This document shows positions 19,382 through 27,625 of a stretch of 64,000 bases of DNA, one piece after another. Every line of letters begins with the position of its first letter. Within the stretch, counting starts at the first letter, position 1. Origin of the DNA: Caballeronia glebae (GTDB lineage: Bacteria > Pseudomonadota > Gammaproteobacteria > Burkholderiales > Burkholderiaceae). Under the pieces are notes generated by a model. It did not search any database. It was not told the DNA's origin and saw only the letters and a list, made by a program, of their open reading frames with translations. Position numbers and translations under genes: made by a program. The stretch is taken from the NCBI RefSeq assembly GCF_001545035.1, contig NZ_FCOJ02000022.1:40049-104048 (forward strand), written 5' to 3'.

Positions 19382-19388
19382 GCAGATT

Positions 19389-19406
19389 AATATGTTCGAA
19401 CATATT
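19389..19406. promoter_or_regulatory. Palindromic operator 2 for the GntR/HutC regulator
   Basis: The 18 bases AATATGTTCGAACATATT are a perfect palindrome, 50 bases upstream of the gntR start and 69 upstream of the lyase start. Together with operator 1 it would allow control of both divergent promoters. Confidence 0.72.
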
Positions 19407-19456
19407 GGCCAAGCTATGATTTACCCTGACCACCGAAAACGACAACCATTGCAGCA

Positions 19457-20188
19457 ATGAACAGACCGCATTTCGCCGACATCGCGCGCGAGCTGACCGA
19501 GGAAATCGCGTCGGGCCGCTTTCCCGTCGGCTCTTATCTGCCAACCGAACTGGAGCTTCGCGATCAGTACCGGACGAGCCGCCACACCGTGCGCGCCGCG
19601 CTGCATGAATTGCAGCAACTGGGGCTCGTGTCGCGGCGCAAGAATGCGGGCACGCGCGTCGAGTCGATGCAGCCGCGCAACGATTTCCGTCCTTCGCTCG
19701 CTTCGGTCGACGATCTCGTGCAGTTCGGCTCCGAGCACTTGCGCCTCGTGCAGTCGAAGCAGCGGATCGAGGCATCCGCGAAGCTGGCGAAAACCTTGCG
19801 CTGCGCGCAGGGCACGCCCTGGCTGCGTGTGTCGAGCTTGCGTATCGACGGCGACAGAGACAGCCCGCCGATTGGCTGGACCGATGTGTATATCGATCCG
19901 GCCTATGAGGAGGCCGCCGAAGCCGCAAAGGAGAATCCGGATACGCTCATCAGTTCGCTGATCGAGGCGCGCTATGGGCGCTGCATCGATGAAATTCAGC
20001 AGGACGTGCGCGCCATTTCCGTGTCGGCGGAGATGGCGAAGCGTCTGAGCGTGGAGGCGGGAAGCGCGGCGCTGGAGATCGTGCGCCGTTATCTCGATTC
20101 GGCCGGCGCGACGTTCGAGGTTTCCGTGACCGTGCATCCGGCGGAGCGCTTTTCGGTGTCGATGCGGCTCAAACGCTCGCAGGGTTGA
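19457..20188 (+). CDS. GntR-family transcriptional regulator, HutC subfamily (UTRA domain)
   Basis: 243 residues. The N-terminal winged helix-turn-helix (ADIARELTEEIASGRFPVGS, YLPTELELRDQYRTSRHTVR) spans about residues 5-75. A UTRA effector-binding domain follows (LRCAQGTPWLRVSSLRIDGD ... GSAALEIVRRYLDSAGATFE, VSVTVHPAERFSVSM). It is divergent from the lyase-dctA operon, with two perfect palindromes between, and so is most likely its repressor, released by the substrate or a breakdown product. The start at 19457 has only a weak ribosome site; it was chosen as the first ATG giving the complete domain. Confidence 0.92.
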   Translation: MNRPHFADIARELTEEIASGRFPVGSYLPTELELRDQYRTSRHTVRAALHELQQLGLVSRRKNAGTRVESMQPRNDFRPSLASVDDLVQFGSEHLRLVQSKQRIEASAKLAKTLRCAQGTPWLRVSSLRIDGDRDSPPIGWTDVYIDPAYEEAAEAAKENPDTLISSLIEARYGRCIDEIQQDVRAISVSAEMAKRLSVEAGSAALEIVRRYLDSAGATFEVSVTVHPAERFSVSMRLKRSQG

Positions 20189-20213
20189 ACGCACTCACGC
20201 ACGCACGCGATCC

Positions 20214-20242
20214 GGGAACGCGGTTTTCCGACGTGACATCTA
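20214..20242 (+). promoter_or_regulatory. Possible ECF-sigma-type promoter upstream of the DUF4142 gene
   Basis: GGGAACG at 20214-20220 resembles the GGAAC -35 element used by many ECF sigma factors, and GACATCTA about 17 bases later could serve as the -10. The downstream cassette encodes an ECF sigma factor, so autoregulation is a reasonable guess. Motif evidence only. Confidence 0.35.
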
Positions 20243-20278
20243 AGCCGGTATCCACAACGAGATGCCGGGAGACGTCAC

Positions 20279-20812
20279 ATGAAGCTCATCCATGCCGCGT
20301 TGGCGGCGATGCTTGCGTTTGCAAGTATCGCGCCTCACGCACAAGACGCCGGGCCGACCGATCCGCAGATCGCGGCTATCGTCGTGACGGCCAATCAGGT
20401 CGATATCGACGCGGGCAGGCTCGCCGAATCGAAAACGAAATCGAAAGACGTGAAGGCGTTCGCGCAGCAGATGGTCGCGGACCATGGCGGCGTCAACAAG
20501 GCCGCGACCGATCTCGTGAAAAAGCTCCACGTGACGCCGGAAGATAATCCGACGAGCCAGAGCCTCAAGCAAGGCGGCGACGCGAATATCGCGAGATTGA
20601 AGTCACTTTCCGGCGGCAGCTTCGACAAGTCGTATATCGATCACGAGGTCGCCTATCATGAAAGCGTGCTGGCGGCGCTCGACAAGACCTTGATTCCGGG
20701 CGCGCAGAACGAGGAACTGAAGGCGCTGCTCGTGAAAGTGCGGCCCGCATTCGTCGCGCATCTGGAGCACGCGCGGCATGTGCAGGCGGAACTGGGCAAT
20801 GGCGGTGCGTGA
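20279..20812 (+). CDS. DUF4142 secreted protein
   Basis: 177 residues with a clear signal peptide (MKLIHAALAAMLAFASIAPHAQ). It is a mostly helical ferritin-like protein of the DUF4142 type (VDIDAGRLAESKTKSKDVKA, FAQQMVADHGGVNKAATDLV, SYIDHEVAYHESVLAALDKT). The paired HEVAYHE residues are typical of the family, whose function is not established; it is often linked to stress. A GGGAG lies before the start. Its TGA shares a base with the ATG of the cupredoxin gene, so the two are co-translated. Confidence 0.88.
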   Translation: MKLIHAALAAMLAFASIAPHAQDAGPTDPQIAAIVVTANQVDIDAGRLAESKTKSKDVKAFAQQMVADHGGVNKAATDLVKKLHVTPEDNPTSQSLKQGGDANIARLKSLSGGSFDKSYIDHEVAYHESVLAALDKTLIPGAQNEELKALLVKVRPAFVAHLEHARHVQAELGNGGA

Positions 20813-21117
20813 TGCGCTGGCTCGTTTGTTTCGTGAGCGGGCTTGTGTTGCACGCCGAGGCAGGCGCTGCGACGTATGTCGTCGTGATCGAACAGATGCG
20901 CTTCGAGCCGCCCGTGTTGAACGTCGCGCGAGGGGACCGCGTCGTGTGGCTGAACAAGGACCTGTTTCCGCATACCGCGACCGCTGACAAAAGAGCCTTT
21001 GATTCCCACGATATTTCGCCCGATGCGTCGTGGAGTTATGTCGCGCGCGAATCGGGAAGCTATGCGTATTCATGCACGCTGCACCCGACGATGCACGCGG
21101 TACTGAACGTTCGATGA
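20812..21117 (+). CDS. Cupredoxin-like periplasmic copper protein (plastocyanin/amicyanin type)
   Basis: 101 residues. A signal peptide (MRWLVCFVSGLVLHAEAGAA) precedes a single cupredoxin beta-sandwich. The expected type-1 copper ligands are all there: His in LFPHTATA, then Cys, His and Met in YSCTLHPTMH at the C-terminus. The ATG at 20812 overlaps the DUF4142 stop; a GTG one codon earlier is in frame but less likely. Its own stop overlaps the ATG of the sigma-factor gene. Role: probably periplasmic electron transfer or copper handling. Confidence 0.9.
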   Translation: MRWLVCFVSGLVLHAEAGAATYVVVIEQMRFEPPVLNVARGDRVVWLNKDLFPHTATADKRAFDSHDISPDASWSYVARESGSYAYSCTLHPTMHAVLNVR

Positions 21118-21812
21118 AGACGACGATGAGCGAGCCCGCACAACACACACCCAACGACGACGATCTGAGCATTGCACGCCGTGTCGTCGCGGGCGATCGC
21201 TCCGCATTCGAACTGCTGATGCGTCGGCATAACCGGCGTCTTTATCGCCTGGCGCGCGCAACCTTGCGCAACGACGCCGAAGCCGAGGACGCGTTGCAGG
21301 ACGCTTATCTGCACGCGTATCGGTCGATGAGTCAGTTTCGCGGCGATGCCCGGATCTTCACGTGGTTATCGAGGCTCGTGCTCAACGAATGCTTCGCGCG
21401 GATTCGGCGCTCGGCGCGGCGTCAGAATGTGATTCCCATCGTGGACGCGCCCGATTACGTCGAACAGGCCGAAGCAATGCACACGCACGACGACACAGCT
21501 CCCGACGAGGCGCTCGCCCGTTCGCAGGTTCGCGCGCTGCTCGAACGCAAGCTCGATGAATTGCCCGAGTTGTTTCGCATTGTCTTCGTGTTGCGTTCGA
21601 TTGAGGAGATGAGCGTCGAGGAGACCGCGCAGTGTCTGAACATTCCGGAGGCGACGGTGCGCAGCCGGCATTTTCGTGCGCGCAGCATGATGCGTGAATC
21701 GCTCGCGCAAGCCTTCGATCTCGCCGAGCGCGACGTTTTCGCATTCGGCGGCGCGCGGTGCGATCGGATTGTCGCGCGCGTACTATCGAAGTTATCGGGC
21801 GGCGTGTCATAA
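21114..21812 (+). CDS. ECF-type RNA polymerase sigma factor (sigma-70 family)
   Basis: 232 residues from the ATG at 21114, which overlaps the cupredoxin stop (ATGA); a start at 21126 is equally possible. Region 2 is at about residues 20-95 (FELLMRRHNRRLYRLARATL, EAEDALQDAYLHAYRSMSQF). Region 4 is at about residues 145-200 (LPELFRIVFVLRSIEEMSVE, ETAQCLNIPEATVRSRHFRA). No anti-sigma factor gene follows; the next gene is a secreted Cys-rich protein and the previous two are periplasmic proteins. Regulation may therefore rely on coupling within the cassette or on a distant anti-sigma. Confidence 0.92.
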   Translation: MKTTMSEPAQHTPNDDDLSIARRVVAGDRSAFELLMRRHNRRLYRLARATLRNDAEAEDALQDAYLHAYRSMSQFRGDARIFTWLSRLVLNECFARIRRSARRQNVIPIVDAPDYVEQAEAMHTHDDTAPDEALARSQVRALLERKLDELPELFRIVFVLRSIEEMSVEETAQCLNIPEATVRSRHFRARSMMRESLAQAFDLAERDVFAFGGARCDRIVARVLSKLSGGVS

Positions 21813-21840
21813 CACTCCGGCGTGAGTGAAGGAGGACGCC

Positions 21841-22212
21841 ATGGATAAGAACCGGGCTGCTACGCGCTTTCAACGGGCTTGCGCGATAGCGGCAATCGTC
21901 ATGCTGGCGGGCATTTCGAGCACCGGAGCAAGGACGATCACAATCTTATCCGCAACGTATGGCGCGAATTGCGGCGCCGAGAGCGGCAACGCGACGCACG
22001 ATCTTACGCGTCAGTGCAACGGCCTGGACACATGTCAGTACGTGCCTAACCGAAAACGCATCAGCGACGCGACCCAGGCTTGCAGGAATGACCTCCAGGC
22101 CAATTGGCGCTGCACGGACAGCGAAATCCATACCGCAACGCTCAGCCCGGAAGCGGGCGTGAACAGCACGCTCGTGTTGAGTTGCATCGAACAGAACGGA
22201 CCGGGGCATTGA
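21841..22212 (+). CDS. Small secreted cysteine-rich protein, possibly SUEL-lectin-like
   Basis: 123 residues; the ATG at 21841 has GGAGG seven bases upstream. A signal peptide (hydrophobic core AIAAIVMLAGIS) is followed by about 90 residues with six cysteines (GANCGA, RQCNGLDTCQY, QACRND, NWRCTDSE, LSCIEQ), enough for three disulfides. The pattern 'ILSATYGANCG ... N.T ... C.G...C' recalls galactose/rhamnose-binding SUEL lectin domains, but the match is from memory and partial. It follows the sigma-factor gene by 28 bases and may be part of the same unit. Confidence 0.75.
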   Translation: MDKNRAATRFQRACAIAAIVMLAGISSTGARTITILSATYGANCGAESGNATHDLTRQCNGLDTCQYVPNRKRISDATQACRNDLQANWRCTDSEIHTATLSPEAGVNSTLVLSCIEQNGPGH

Positions 22213-22365
22213 GCGACGCCAAGCCAAACCCGTTTGATCGATACAGATCAAAGCTGCGCGCGATCGGAGGGAAACGGAACGATTCATATGAAGTTGCGAG
22301 CTATAGAATAAGTCACCGGCGCCGGGCATTCACGAGCGCGCCTGACATTGATCCTCGTAATCCAT

Positions 22366-23319
22366 ATGGACGTTCGCCAGCTTCGCTACTTCGTCAGCAT
22401 CGTCGATTACGGCAGTCTCGGCAAAGCAGCGGAAAAGCTTTACGTTGCACAGCCTTCGCTCAGTCAGCAAATGGCGCGGCTCGAAGCGGAACTCGGTGTC
22501 ACGCTTCTTCTGCGCAGCAATCACGGCGTTACGCCCACAGCGCAGGGCGATGCGCTCTATCGGCACGCGCGCGTCGTGCTACGACAGATGGAGCAGCTCA
22601 AGCAGGAAGTGACCAAGGGTGCGGGGGCCGAATCCGGCACCGTGGCAGTCGGTTTGCCGACGACGATGGCGTCCGTTCTTGCCGTGCCCTTGTTCGAGCG
22701 CATCCAGGATAGCTATCCGGGCATTCGGCTGCAGTTCTTCGAAAGCATGAGCGGCTATCTGAACGAGTTGCTCGCCAATGGCCGGCTCGATCTCGCGATT
22801 CTCTTTCGTGAATCGGATACACCCGGCATCACGGCTTTGCCCGTGCTGGACGAAACGCTCTATCTGGCGGGCGAACCGGGCGGCATCTCGCCGCGCGCAT
22901 CGACATGTCCGCTCGCCAGGCTCGCGGGCGTGAAGCTCGTCGCGCCCGGCGCATCGAACGGCTTGCGCCTCTTGATCGAGCGCACATTTGCGAGCGAGAA
23001 GGTCGAATTGAATGTTGTCGCGGATATCGACTCGCTGCCGGCGCTTTTGCTGATTGCGCATTCGGGCAGAGCCTGCACGATTCTGCCTTCGTCGGCTATC
23101 GCGCAATGGAATGAGGCGCTATTGCCGAGAATGCGGAAAATCGTCGAGCCGATCATCAAGCGGCCGGCCAGCATTTGCTGGCCCAACGACGCACCGATGA
23201 ATTCGGCCACGGTCGCGGTGCGCGAGACATTGATTCAGTTGATTGCCGAGCACATCGAACGCGATAGCTGGCAAGGCGTGACGATGCGCAAAGCGCGCGC
23301 CGATGTGAAAGCGCGATGA
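22366..23319 (+). CDS. LysR-family transcriptional regulator
   Basis: 317 residues. The N-terminal winged helix (MDVRQLRYFVSIVDYGSLGK, AAEKLYVAQPSLSQQMARLE) is followed by a periplasmic-binding-protein-like effector domain. The style (VAVGLPTTMASVLAVPLFER) is that of the Nac/Cbl-like subgroup. The start at 22366 gives the standard family N-terminus. It is convergent with the CoA-transferase operon, with two bases between the stops, and is the only regulator near it, so it probably controls the promoter at about 26530-26700. That is inference. Confidence 0.9.
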   Translation: MDVRQLRYFVSIVDYGSLGKAAEKLYVAQPSLSQQMARLEAELGVTLLLRSNHGVTPTAQGDALYRHARVVLRQMEQLKQEVTKGAGAESGTVAVGLPTTMASVLAVPLFERIQDSYPGIRLQFFESMSGYLNELLANGRLDLAILFRESDTPGITALPVLDETLYLAGEPGGISPRASTCPLARLAGVKLVAPGASNGLRLLIERTFASEKVELNVVADIDSLPALLLIAHSGRACTILPSSAIAQWNEALLPRMRKIVEPIIKRPASICWPNDAPMNSATVAVRETLIQLIAEHIERDSWQGVTMRKARADVKAR

Positions 23320-23321
23320 AT

Positions 23322-24500
23322 CTAGATCGCATTCTCGGCGCGCAGGCGATCGATGGTTTCGCTATCCAGACCTAGCTCGCGCAGAACGGCCTCCGTATGC
23401 TGACCGAGCGCGGGCACGGCGTCCATCCGCGGTTCATCGGTGCTCAAGAGTCCCGGCGGATAGAGCGCGGGAATGCTGCCGGCGGGCGTATCGACCTGCG
23501 TCCAGCGATGACGCGCTTCGAGCTGTTCATGCTTCCAGACATCGTGCATGTCGTTCATGCGCGCATTGGCGATGCCCGCTTCCTCCAGCCTCTCGATGAC
23601 CTGCGCCGCCGTCAACGAAGCGAACGCATCGACGATAATGTGCATCAACTCTTCGCGATGCTGCGTGCGACGGCTGTTTGCGCAAAAGCGCTCGTCGTCG
23701 TGGAGCTCCGGCAAACGAACCACGATCTCGCAGAACTTCTTCCATTCGCGCTCGTTTTGCAGGCCGAGCATCACGGTCTTGCCGTCGCCCGCCGGGAACG
23801 GGCCGTAAGGAAAAATCGTCGCGTGCGACGCGCCTGCCCGGGGCGGCGGCGTCTGACCGTCGATCGCGTAATAGAGCGGATAACCCATCCATTCGACCAT
23901 GCTTTCCAGCATGGAAATGTCGATGCGCTTGCCGCGCCCGGTCCGTCCGCGTTCGATGAGCGCGGCGAGAATATTCGTGTAGCCGTACATGCCGGCGGCG
24001 ATATCCGCGATAGAACAGCCCGCTTTCGCCGGTGCGCCTTCGGAACCCGTGATGCTCAGAAAACCCGCTTCGCTTTGGATCAGCAAGTCATAAGCTTTCT
24101 TGTCGCGCATCGGGCCATCCGAGCCATAACCCGAGATATCGCACACGATGAGTCGCGCATAGCGTTCCTTCAACGTGTCGTAATCGAGGCCGAGCCGTTG
24201 CGTCGCCCCGGGCGCAAGGTTCTGCACGAATACATCGGCATCGGCGAGCAGTTTGTGGACGATATCGATTGATTCGGGATGCTTGACATCTAGCGTCACG
24301 CTTTCTTTCGATCGGTTCGTCCACACGAAATGCGATGCGAGCCCGGACACGCGTTCGTCATAGTTGCGAGCGAAATCACCTGTGCCGGGTCGCTCGATCT
24401 TGATCACGCGTGCGCCCAGATCGGCGAGCTGACGCGTGCAGAAGGGCGCCGCGATCGCATGTTCGAACGTGACGACCTTGATGCCTTGCAGCGGACGCAT
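23322..24500 (-). CDS. CaiB/BaiF-family CoA-transferase (type III)
   Basis: 392 residues from the ATG at 24500, which has GGAGG five bases upstream. The family fold is complete: PLQGIKVVTFEHAIAAPFCT at the start, LADLGARVIKIERPGTGDF for CoA binding, and the catalytic Asp in CSIADIAAGMYGYTNI. Function: moves CoA between carboxylic acids, typically using succinyl-CoA. It is the last gene of a three-gene operon after a MaoC-like hydratase and an acyl-CoA dehydrogenase, and would supply the activation step of a short carboxylic-acid pathway. Confidence 0.92.
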   Translation of the reverse strand: MRPLQGIKVVTFEHAIAAPFCTRQLADLGARVIKIERPGTGDFARNYDERVSGLASHFVWTNRSKESVTLDVKHPESIDIVHKLLADADVFVQNLAPGATQRLGLDYDTLKERYARLIVCDISGYGSDGPMRDKKAYDLLIQSEAGFLSITGSEGAPAKAGCSIADIAAGMYGYTNILAALIERGRTGRGKRIDISMLESMVEWMGYPLYYAIDGQTPPPRAGASHATIFPYGPFPAGDGKTVMLGLQNEREWKKFCEIVVRLPELHDDERFCANSRRTQHREELMHIIVDAFASLTAAQVIERLEEAGIANARMNDMHDVWKHEQLEARHRWTQVDTPAGSIPALYPPGLLSTDEPRMDAVPALGQHTEAVLRELGLDSETIDRLRAENAI

Positions 24501-24511
24501 GACGGCCTCCT

Positions 24512-25675
24512 TCAGAACGAGCGCGGCAGGCCGAGGATATGCTCGGCAACGTAAGAGAGAATCAGGTTCGTCGAGATCGGCGCGACCTGATAAAGACGCG
24601 TCTCGCGGAACTTGCGCTCGACATCGTATTCGGCGGCGAAGCCGAAGCCGCCGTGAAATTGCAGACACGCGTTGGCCGCCTCCCACGAGGCGTCGGCGGC
24701 AAGCAGCTTCGCCATGTTCGCCTGCGCGCCGCAAGGCTCGTGCGCGTCGAACAACTCGCACGCCTTGAAGCGCATCAGGTTAGCCGCTTCGATGTTGACA
24801 TATGCGCGCGCTATCGGAAACTGCACGCCCTGATTCTGGCCGATAGGACGTCCGAATACGATGCGGTCTTTCACATACTGCGAGACTTTGTCGATGAACC
24901 AGTAACCGTCGCCGATACATTCGGCCGCGATCAGCGTGCGTTCCGCGTTGAGGCCGTCGAGAATGTATTTGAATCCCATGCCTTCCTCGCCGATAAGATT
25001 TTCGGCGGGAATCTCCAGATTGTCGAAGAAAAGCTCGTTGGTCTCGTGATTCACCATGTTGAGAATCGGCTGCACCGTGAGACCGTGGCCGATAGCTTCG
25101 CGCAGATCGACGATGAAAATCGACATGCCTTCGCTTTTCTTTTTCACGTCCGCGATCGGCGTGGTGCGCGCGAGCAGAATCATCAGATCCGAATGCTGCA
25201 CGCGCGAAATCCACACCTTCTGTCCATTGATCACATAGCGGTCGCCTTTGCGTTGCGCGGTCGTCTTGATCTTCGTCGTATCGGTGCCGGTGGTCGGTTC
25301 GGTCACGCCCATCGATTGCAGGCGCAACTCGCCCGATGCGATTTTCGGCAAGTAGCGCTGCTTCTGTTGCGCCGAGCCATGACGCAACAACGTGCCCATG
25401 TTGTACATCTGGCCGTGACACGCGCCCGAGTTGCCGCCCGAGCGATTGATCTCTTCCATGATGACGGATGCCTCGGTAAGCCCGAGTCCCGAGCCGCCGT
25501 ACTCCTGTGGAATCAATGCGGCGAGCCAGCCCGCTTTCGTCAGAGCTTCGACGAATGCTTCGGGATAACCGCGTGCCTCGTCGATCTTCCGAAAGTATTC
25601 GCCGGGGAATTGGCCGCACAGATCGCGCACGGCCTCGCGGATGTCCTGATAAGCGTCGGGAGTGGATTCGATCAT
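24512..25675 (-). CDS. Acyl-CoA dehydrogenase family protein
   Basis: 387 residues with the three expected domains: N-terminal helical, middle beta (LRLQSMGVTEPTTGTDTTKI) and C-terminal helical. The usual C-terminal 'YEGT' catalytic Glu is absent; the sequence there is RLYQVAPIS. A Glu is present in the alternative helix-G position (GLNAERTLIAAE), as in isovaleryl-CoA dehydrogenase, so activity is still likely. It is flanked by the hydratase gene (27-base gap) and the CoA-transferase gene (11-base gap). FAD-dependent alpha,beta-dehydrogenation of an acyl-CoA is the expected reaction; the substrate is unknown. Confidence 0.91.
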   Translation of the reverse strand: MIESTPDAYQDIREAVRDLCGQFPGEYFRKIDEARGYPEAFVEALTKAGWLAALIPQEYGGSGLGLTEASVIMEEINRSGGNSGACHGQMYNMGTLLRHGSAQQKQRYLPKIASGELRLQSMGVTEPTTGTDTTKIKTTAQRKGDRYVINGQKVWISRVQHSDLMILLARTTPIADVKKKSEGMSIFIVDLREAIGHGLTVQPILNMVNHETNELFFDNLEIPAENLIGEEGMGFKYILDGLNAERTLIAAECIGDGYWFIDKVSQYVKDRIVFGRPIGQNQGVQFPIARAYVNIEAANLMRFKACELFDAHEPCGAQANMAKLLAADASWEAANACLQFHGGFGFAAEYDVERKFRETRLYQVAPISTNLILSYVAEHILGLPRSF

Positions 25676-25702
25676 GATGTGCTTGCTGATGAGTGAATAG
25701 CG

Positions 25703-26518
25703 TCAGGCGAGCGTCGCGCGCGCGGTCATGTCGAGCCAGCCTTCGTCGTCCTTCGACCAGAGCTCGACGGTCTTGCCGTCGGCGGATGGCTGCCCGCGCA
25801 GATGCAACGTGTTGCCCGCGAAGCACGGACGCCGCGCCTTGAATGAAAAGTCGATAACAATTGCGTCGGGCAATTCGCGGCGCAATAGATCCATCAACAG
25901 CGTGGCGATGAGCGGTCCATGCACGACGAGTCCGGGATAACCTTCGACCTGCGTTACGTAAGGCTTGTCGTAATGGATGCGATGCGCGTTGAAGGTGAGC
26001 GCCGAATAGCGCAGCAGCAATGTTTCGTGGGGAACGATGTTACGTTGCCATTGCGCATCGCGCGGCGCGGCGCTCGGCGCGGGCACGGGCACGCCAAGTG
26101 CGACCGGCTCGCGATACACGATGTCGTGCTCTTCCTCGATCGCGATCGCATCGCCGCAGGAAATGCGATGTCCAACGGTCACGAAGCCGAGCTTGCCGCT
26201 GCGGCCTTGCTTCTCGCTGACATCGAGAATCGTCGATTCGCGCGTGATGCCCGCACCGACGATCACGGGCGCGGGAAAGCGCAGGCGTCCGCCGGCCCAC
26301 ATGCGGCGTGGCAGACCGAGATCGGGGAGAAAGCCGCCTTTCTTCGGATGACCGTCTTCCGCGATGAGCGACTGTCTCGCGATGGGCCGGAAGAAGATCC
26401 AGTGCCACAAGGGCGGAAGGGCATCGCCTTCGCGAGGAGCGGCATCGTAATCGAGCGTGGCGGCAAGTGCCGCGACCGATGTGGGCGCAACGATATCGAC
26501 GGCGCTCTCGGTTTTCAT
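25703..26518 (-). CDS. MaoC-like / FAS1-like acyl-CoA hydratase (mesaconyl- or itaconyl-CoA hydratase type)
   Basis: 271 residues; the ATG at 26518 has GGAGA upstream. It is a double hot-dog protein: the N-terminal half has WHWIFFRP and RRMWAGGRLRF, and the C-terminal half carries the hydratase motif FNAHRIHYDKPYVTQVEGYP with GLVVHGPLIATLLMDL. Family knowledge: close in style to mesaconyl-C4-CoA and itaconyl-CoA hydratases. First gene of the operon, so the locus would activate, oxidise and hydrate a branched or dicarboxylic acid. No citramalyl-CoA lyase gene is present here. Confidence 0.86.
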   Translation of the reverse strand: MKTESAVDIVAPTSVAALAATLDYDAAPREGDALPPLWHWIFFRPIARQSLIAEDGHPKKGGFLPDLGLPRRMWAGGRLRFPAPVIVGAGITRESTILDVSEKQGRSGKLGFVTVGHRISCGDAIAIEEEHDIVYREPVALGVPVPAPSAAPRDAQWQRNIVPHETLLLRYSALTFNAHRIHYDKPYVTQVEGYPGLVVHGPLIATLLMDLLRRELPDAIVIDFSFKARRPCFAGNTLHLRGQPSADGKTVELWSKDDEGWLDMTARATLA

Positions 26519-26764
26519 CGTGTTGTCTCCGTTGCCGGAAATGTCCGGCGAATCCCGATTGGATAGCGTGACTTTAGAGAAATCTTCCGCGCATTGGAAA
26601 TACCGCTTTCATGTGCCGGGCATAAGTTGAACCTATCACGCCGTTGCGTGGCGCATAACATCGAGTCATCAATCCCATAACCGGCACGTCATTTTTCACA
26701 TCGGCTCCGCGCCCTAACATGTAATCCGTTGAAGTCAAACGCGTTGCACAAAAGGAGTCGGACT

Positions 26765-27625
26765 ATGTATGTCGTCACGGGAATCACGGGACAAGTCGGC
26801 GGCGCGCTCGCCAAAGCGCTGCTGGAAGCGGGCAAACCGGTACGCGCTGTCGTGCGCGATGAGAAGAAGGGCGCGCTCTGGTCGGCGCGCGGCTGCGATG
26901 TGGCGCGCGCCACCATGACCGACGCCGATGCGCTCGCACACGCCTTCGAAGGCGCGGAAGCCGTGTTCATTCTTCCGCCGCCGGAATTCGATCCCGCGCC
27001 GGACTTTCGGGAAGCGCGCGAAGTCATCGATACGATCGTCGCGGCGCTCGCACGCGCCAGGCCGCGCAGAATCGTGTGCCTGTCGACCATCGGCGCGCAG
27101 TCCGCTCACACCAATCTTCTGACGCAGCGCACGCTGCTGGAAGACGCGCTTCGCAAGCAATCGATCCCCGTCACGTTCCTGCGTCCGGGCTGGTTCATGG
27201 AGAACTGCGCATGGGATGTCGATTCGGCGCGTAACGTTGGCATCGTGCACTCGTTTCTGCAACCGCTCGACCGCGCGATTCCGATGGTCGCCACCGACGA
27301 CATAGGCGAACTCGCCGCGAAGCTCATGCAGGAAGTGTGGACGGGGGCGCGCATCGTCGAACTGGAAGGAGCGCGACACACGAGCCCGAACGATATCGCC
27401 GCGGCGTTCTCGTCCGTTCTCGGCAAGCCGGTGCGCGCGCAGGCAGTGCCGCGCGAAACATGGAACGCGCTGTTCGTGAGTCAGGGCATGAAGCATCCGA
27501 CGCCGCGCATTCAGATGCTAGACGGCTTCAACGAGGGATGGATCGATTTCGAAAACCGTCGCGAAGATATCGTCAAAGGCAAGACGCCGCTCGTCGATGT
27601 TATCCGCAAGCTCGTCGCGCGTTAA
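26765..27625 (+). CDS. NmrA-like / atypical SDR NAD(P)-binding protein
   Basis: 286 residues; the ATG at 26765 has AGGAG seven bases upstream. A Rossmann glycine motif VTGITGQVGGALAKALL opens the protein and the central region has VCLSTIGAQSAHTN and VTFLRPGWFMENCAWD, typical of NmrA/NAD(P)H azoreductase-like atypical SDRs. The classical YxxxK is missing, as usual in this family. It is divergent from the hydratase operon, with a 246-base promoter region between. Its stop codon overlaps that of the convergent gene. Confidence 0.88.
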   Translation: MYVVTGITGQVGGALAKALLEAGKPVRAVVRDEKKGALWSARGCDVARATMTDADALAHAFEGAEAVFILPPPEFDPAPDFREAREVIDTIVAALARARPRRIVCLSTIGAQSAHTNLLTQRTLLEDALRKQSIPVTFLRPGWFMENCAWDVDSARNVGIVHSFLQPLDRAIPMVATDDIGELAAKLMQEVWTGARIVELEGARHTSPNDIAAAFSSVLGKPVRAQAVPRETWNALFVSQGMKHPTPRIQMLDGFNEGWIDFENRREDIVKGKTPLVDVIRKLVAR

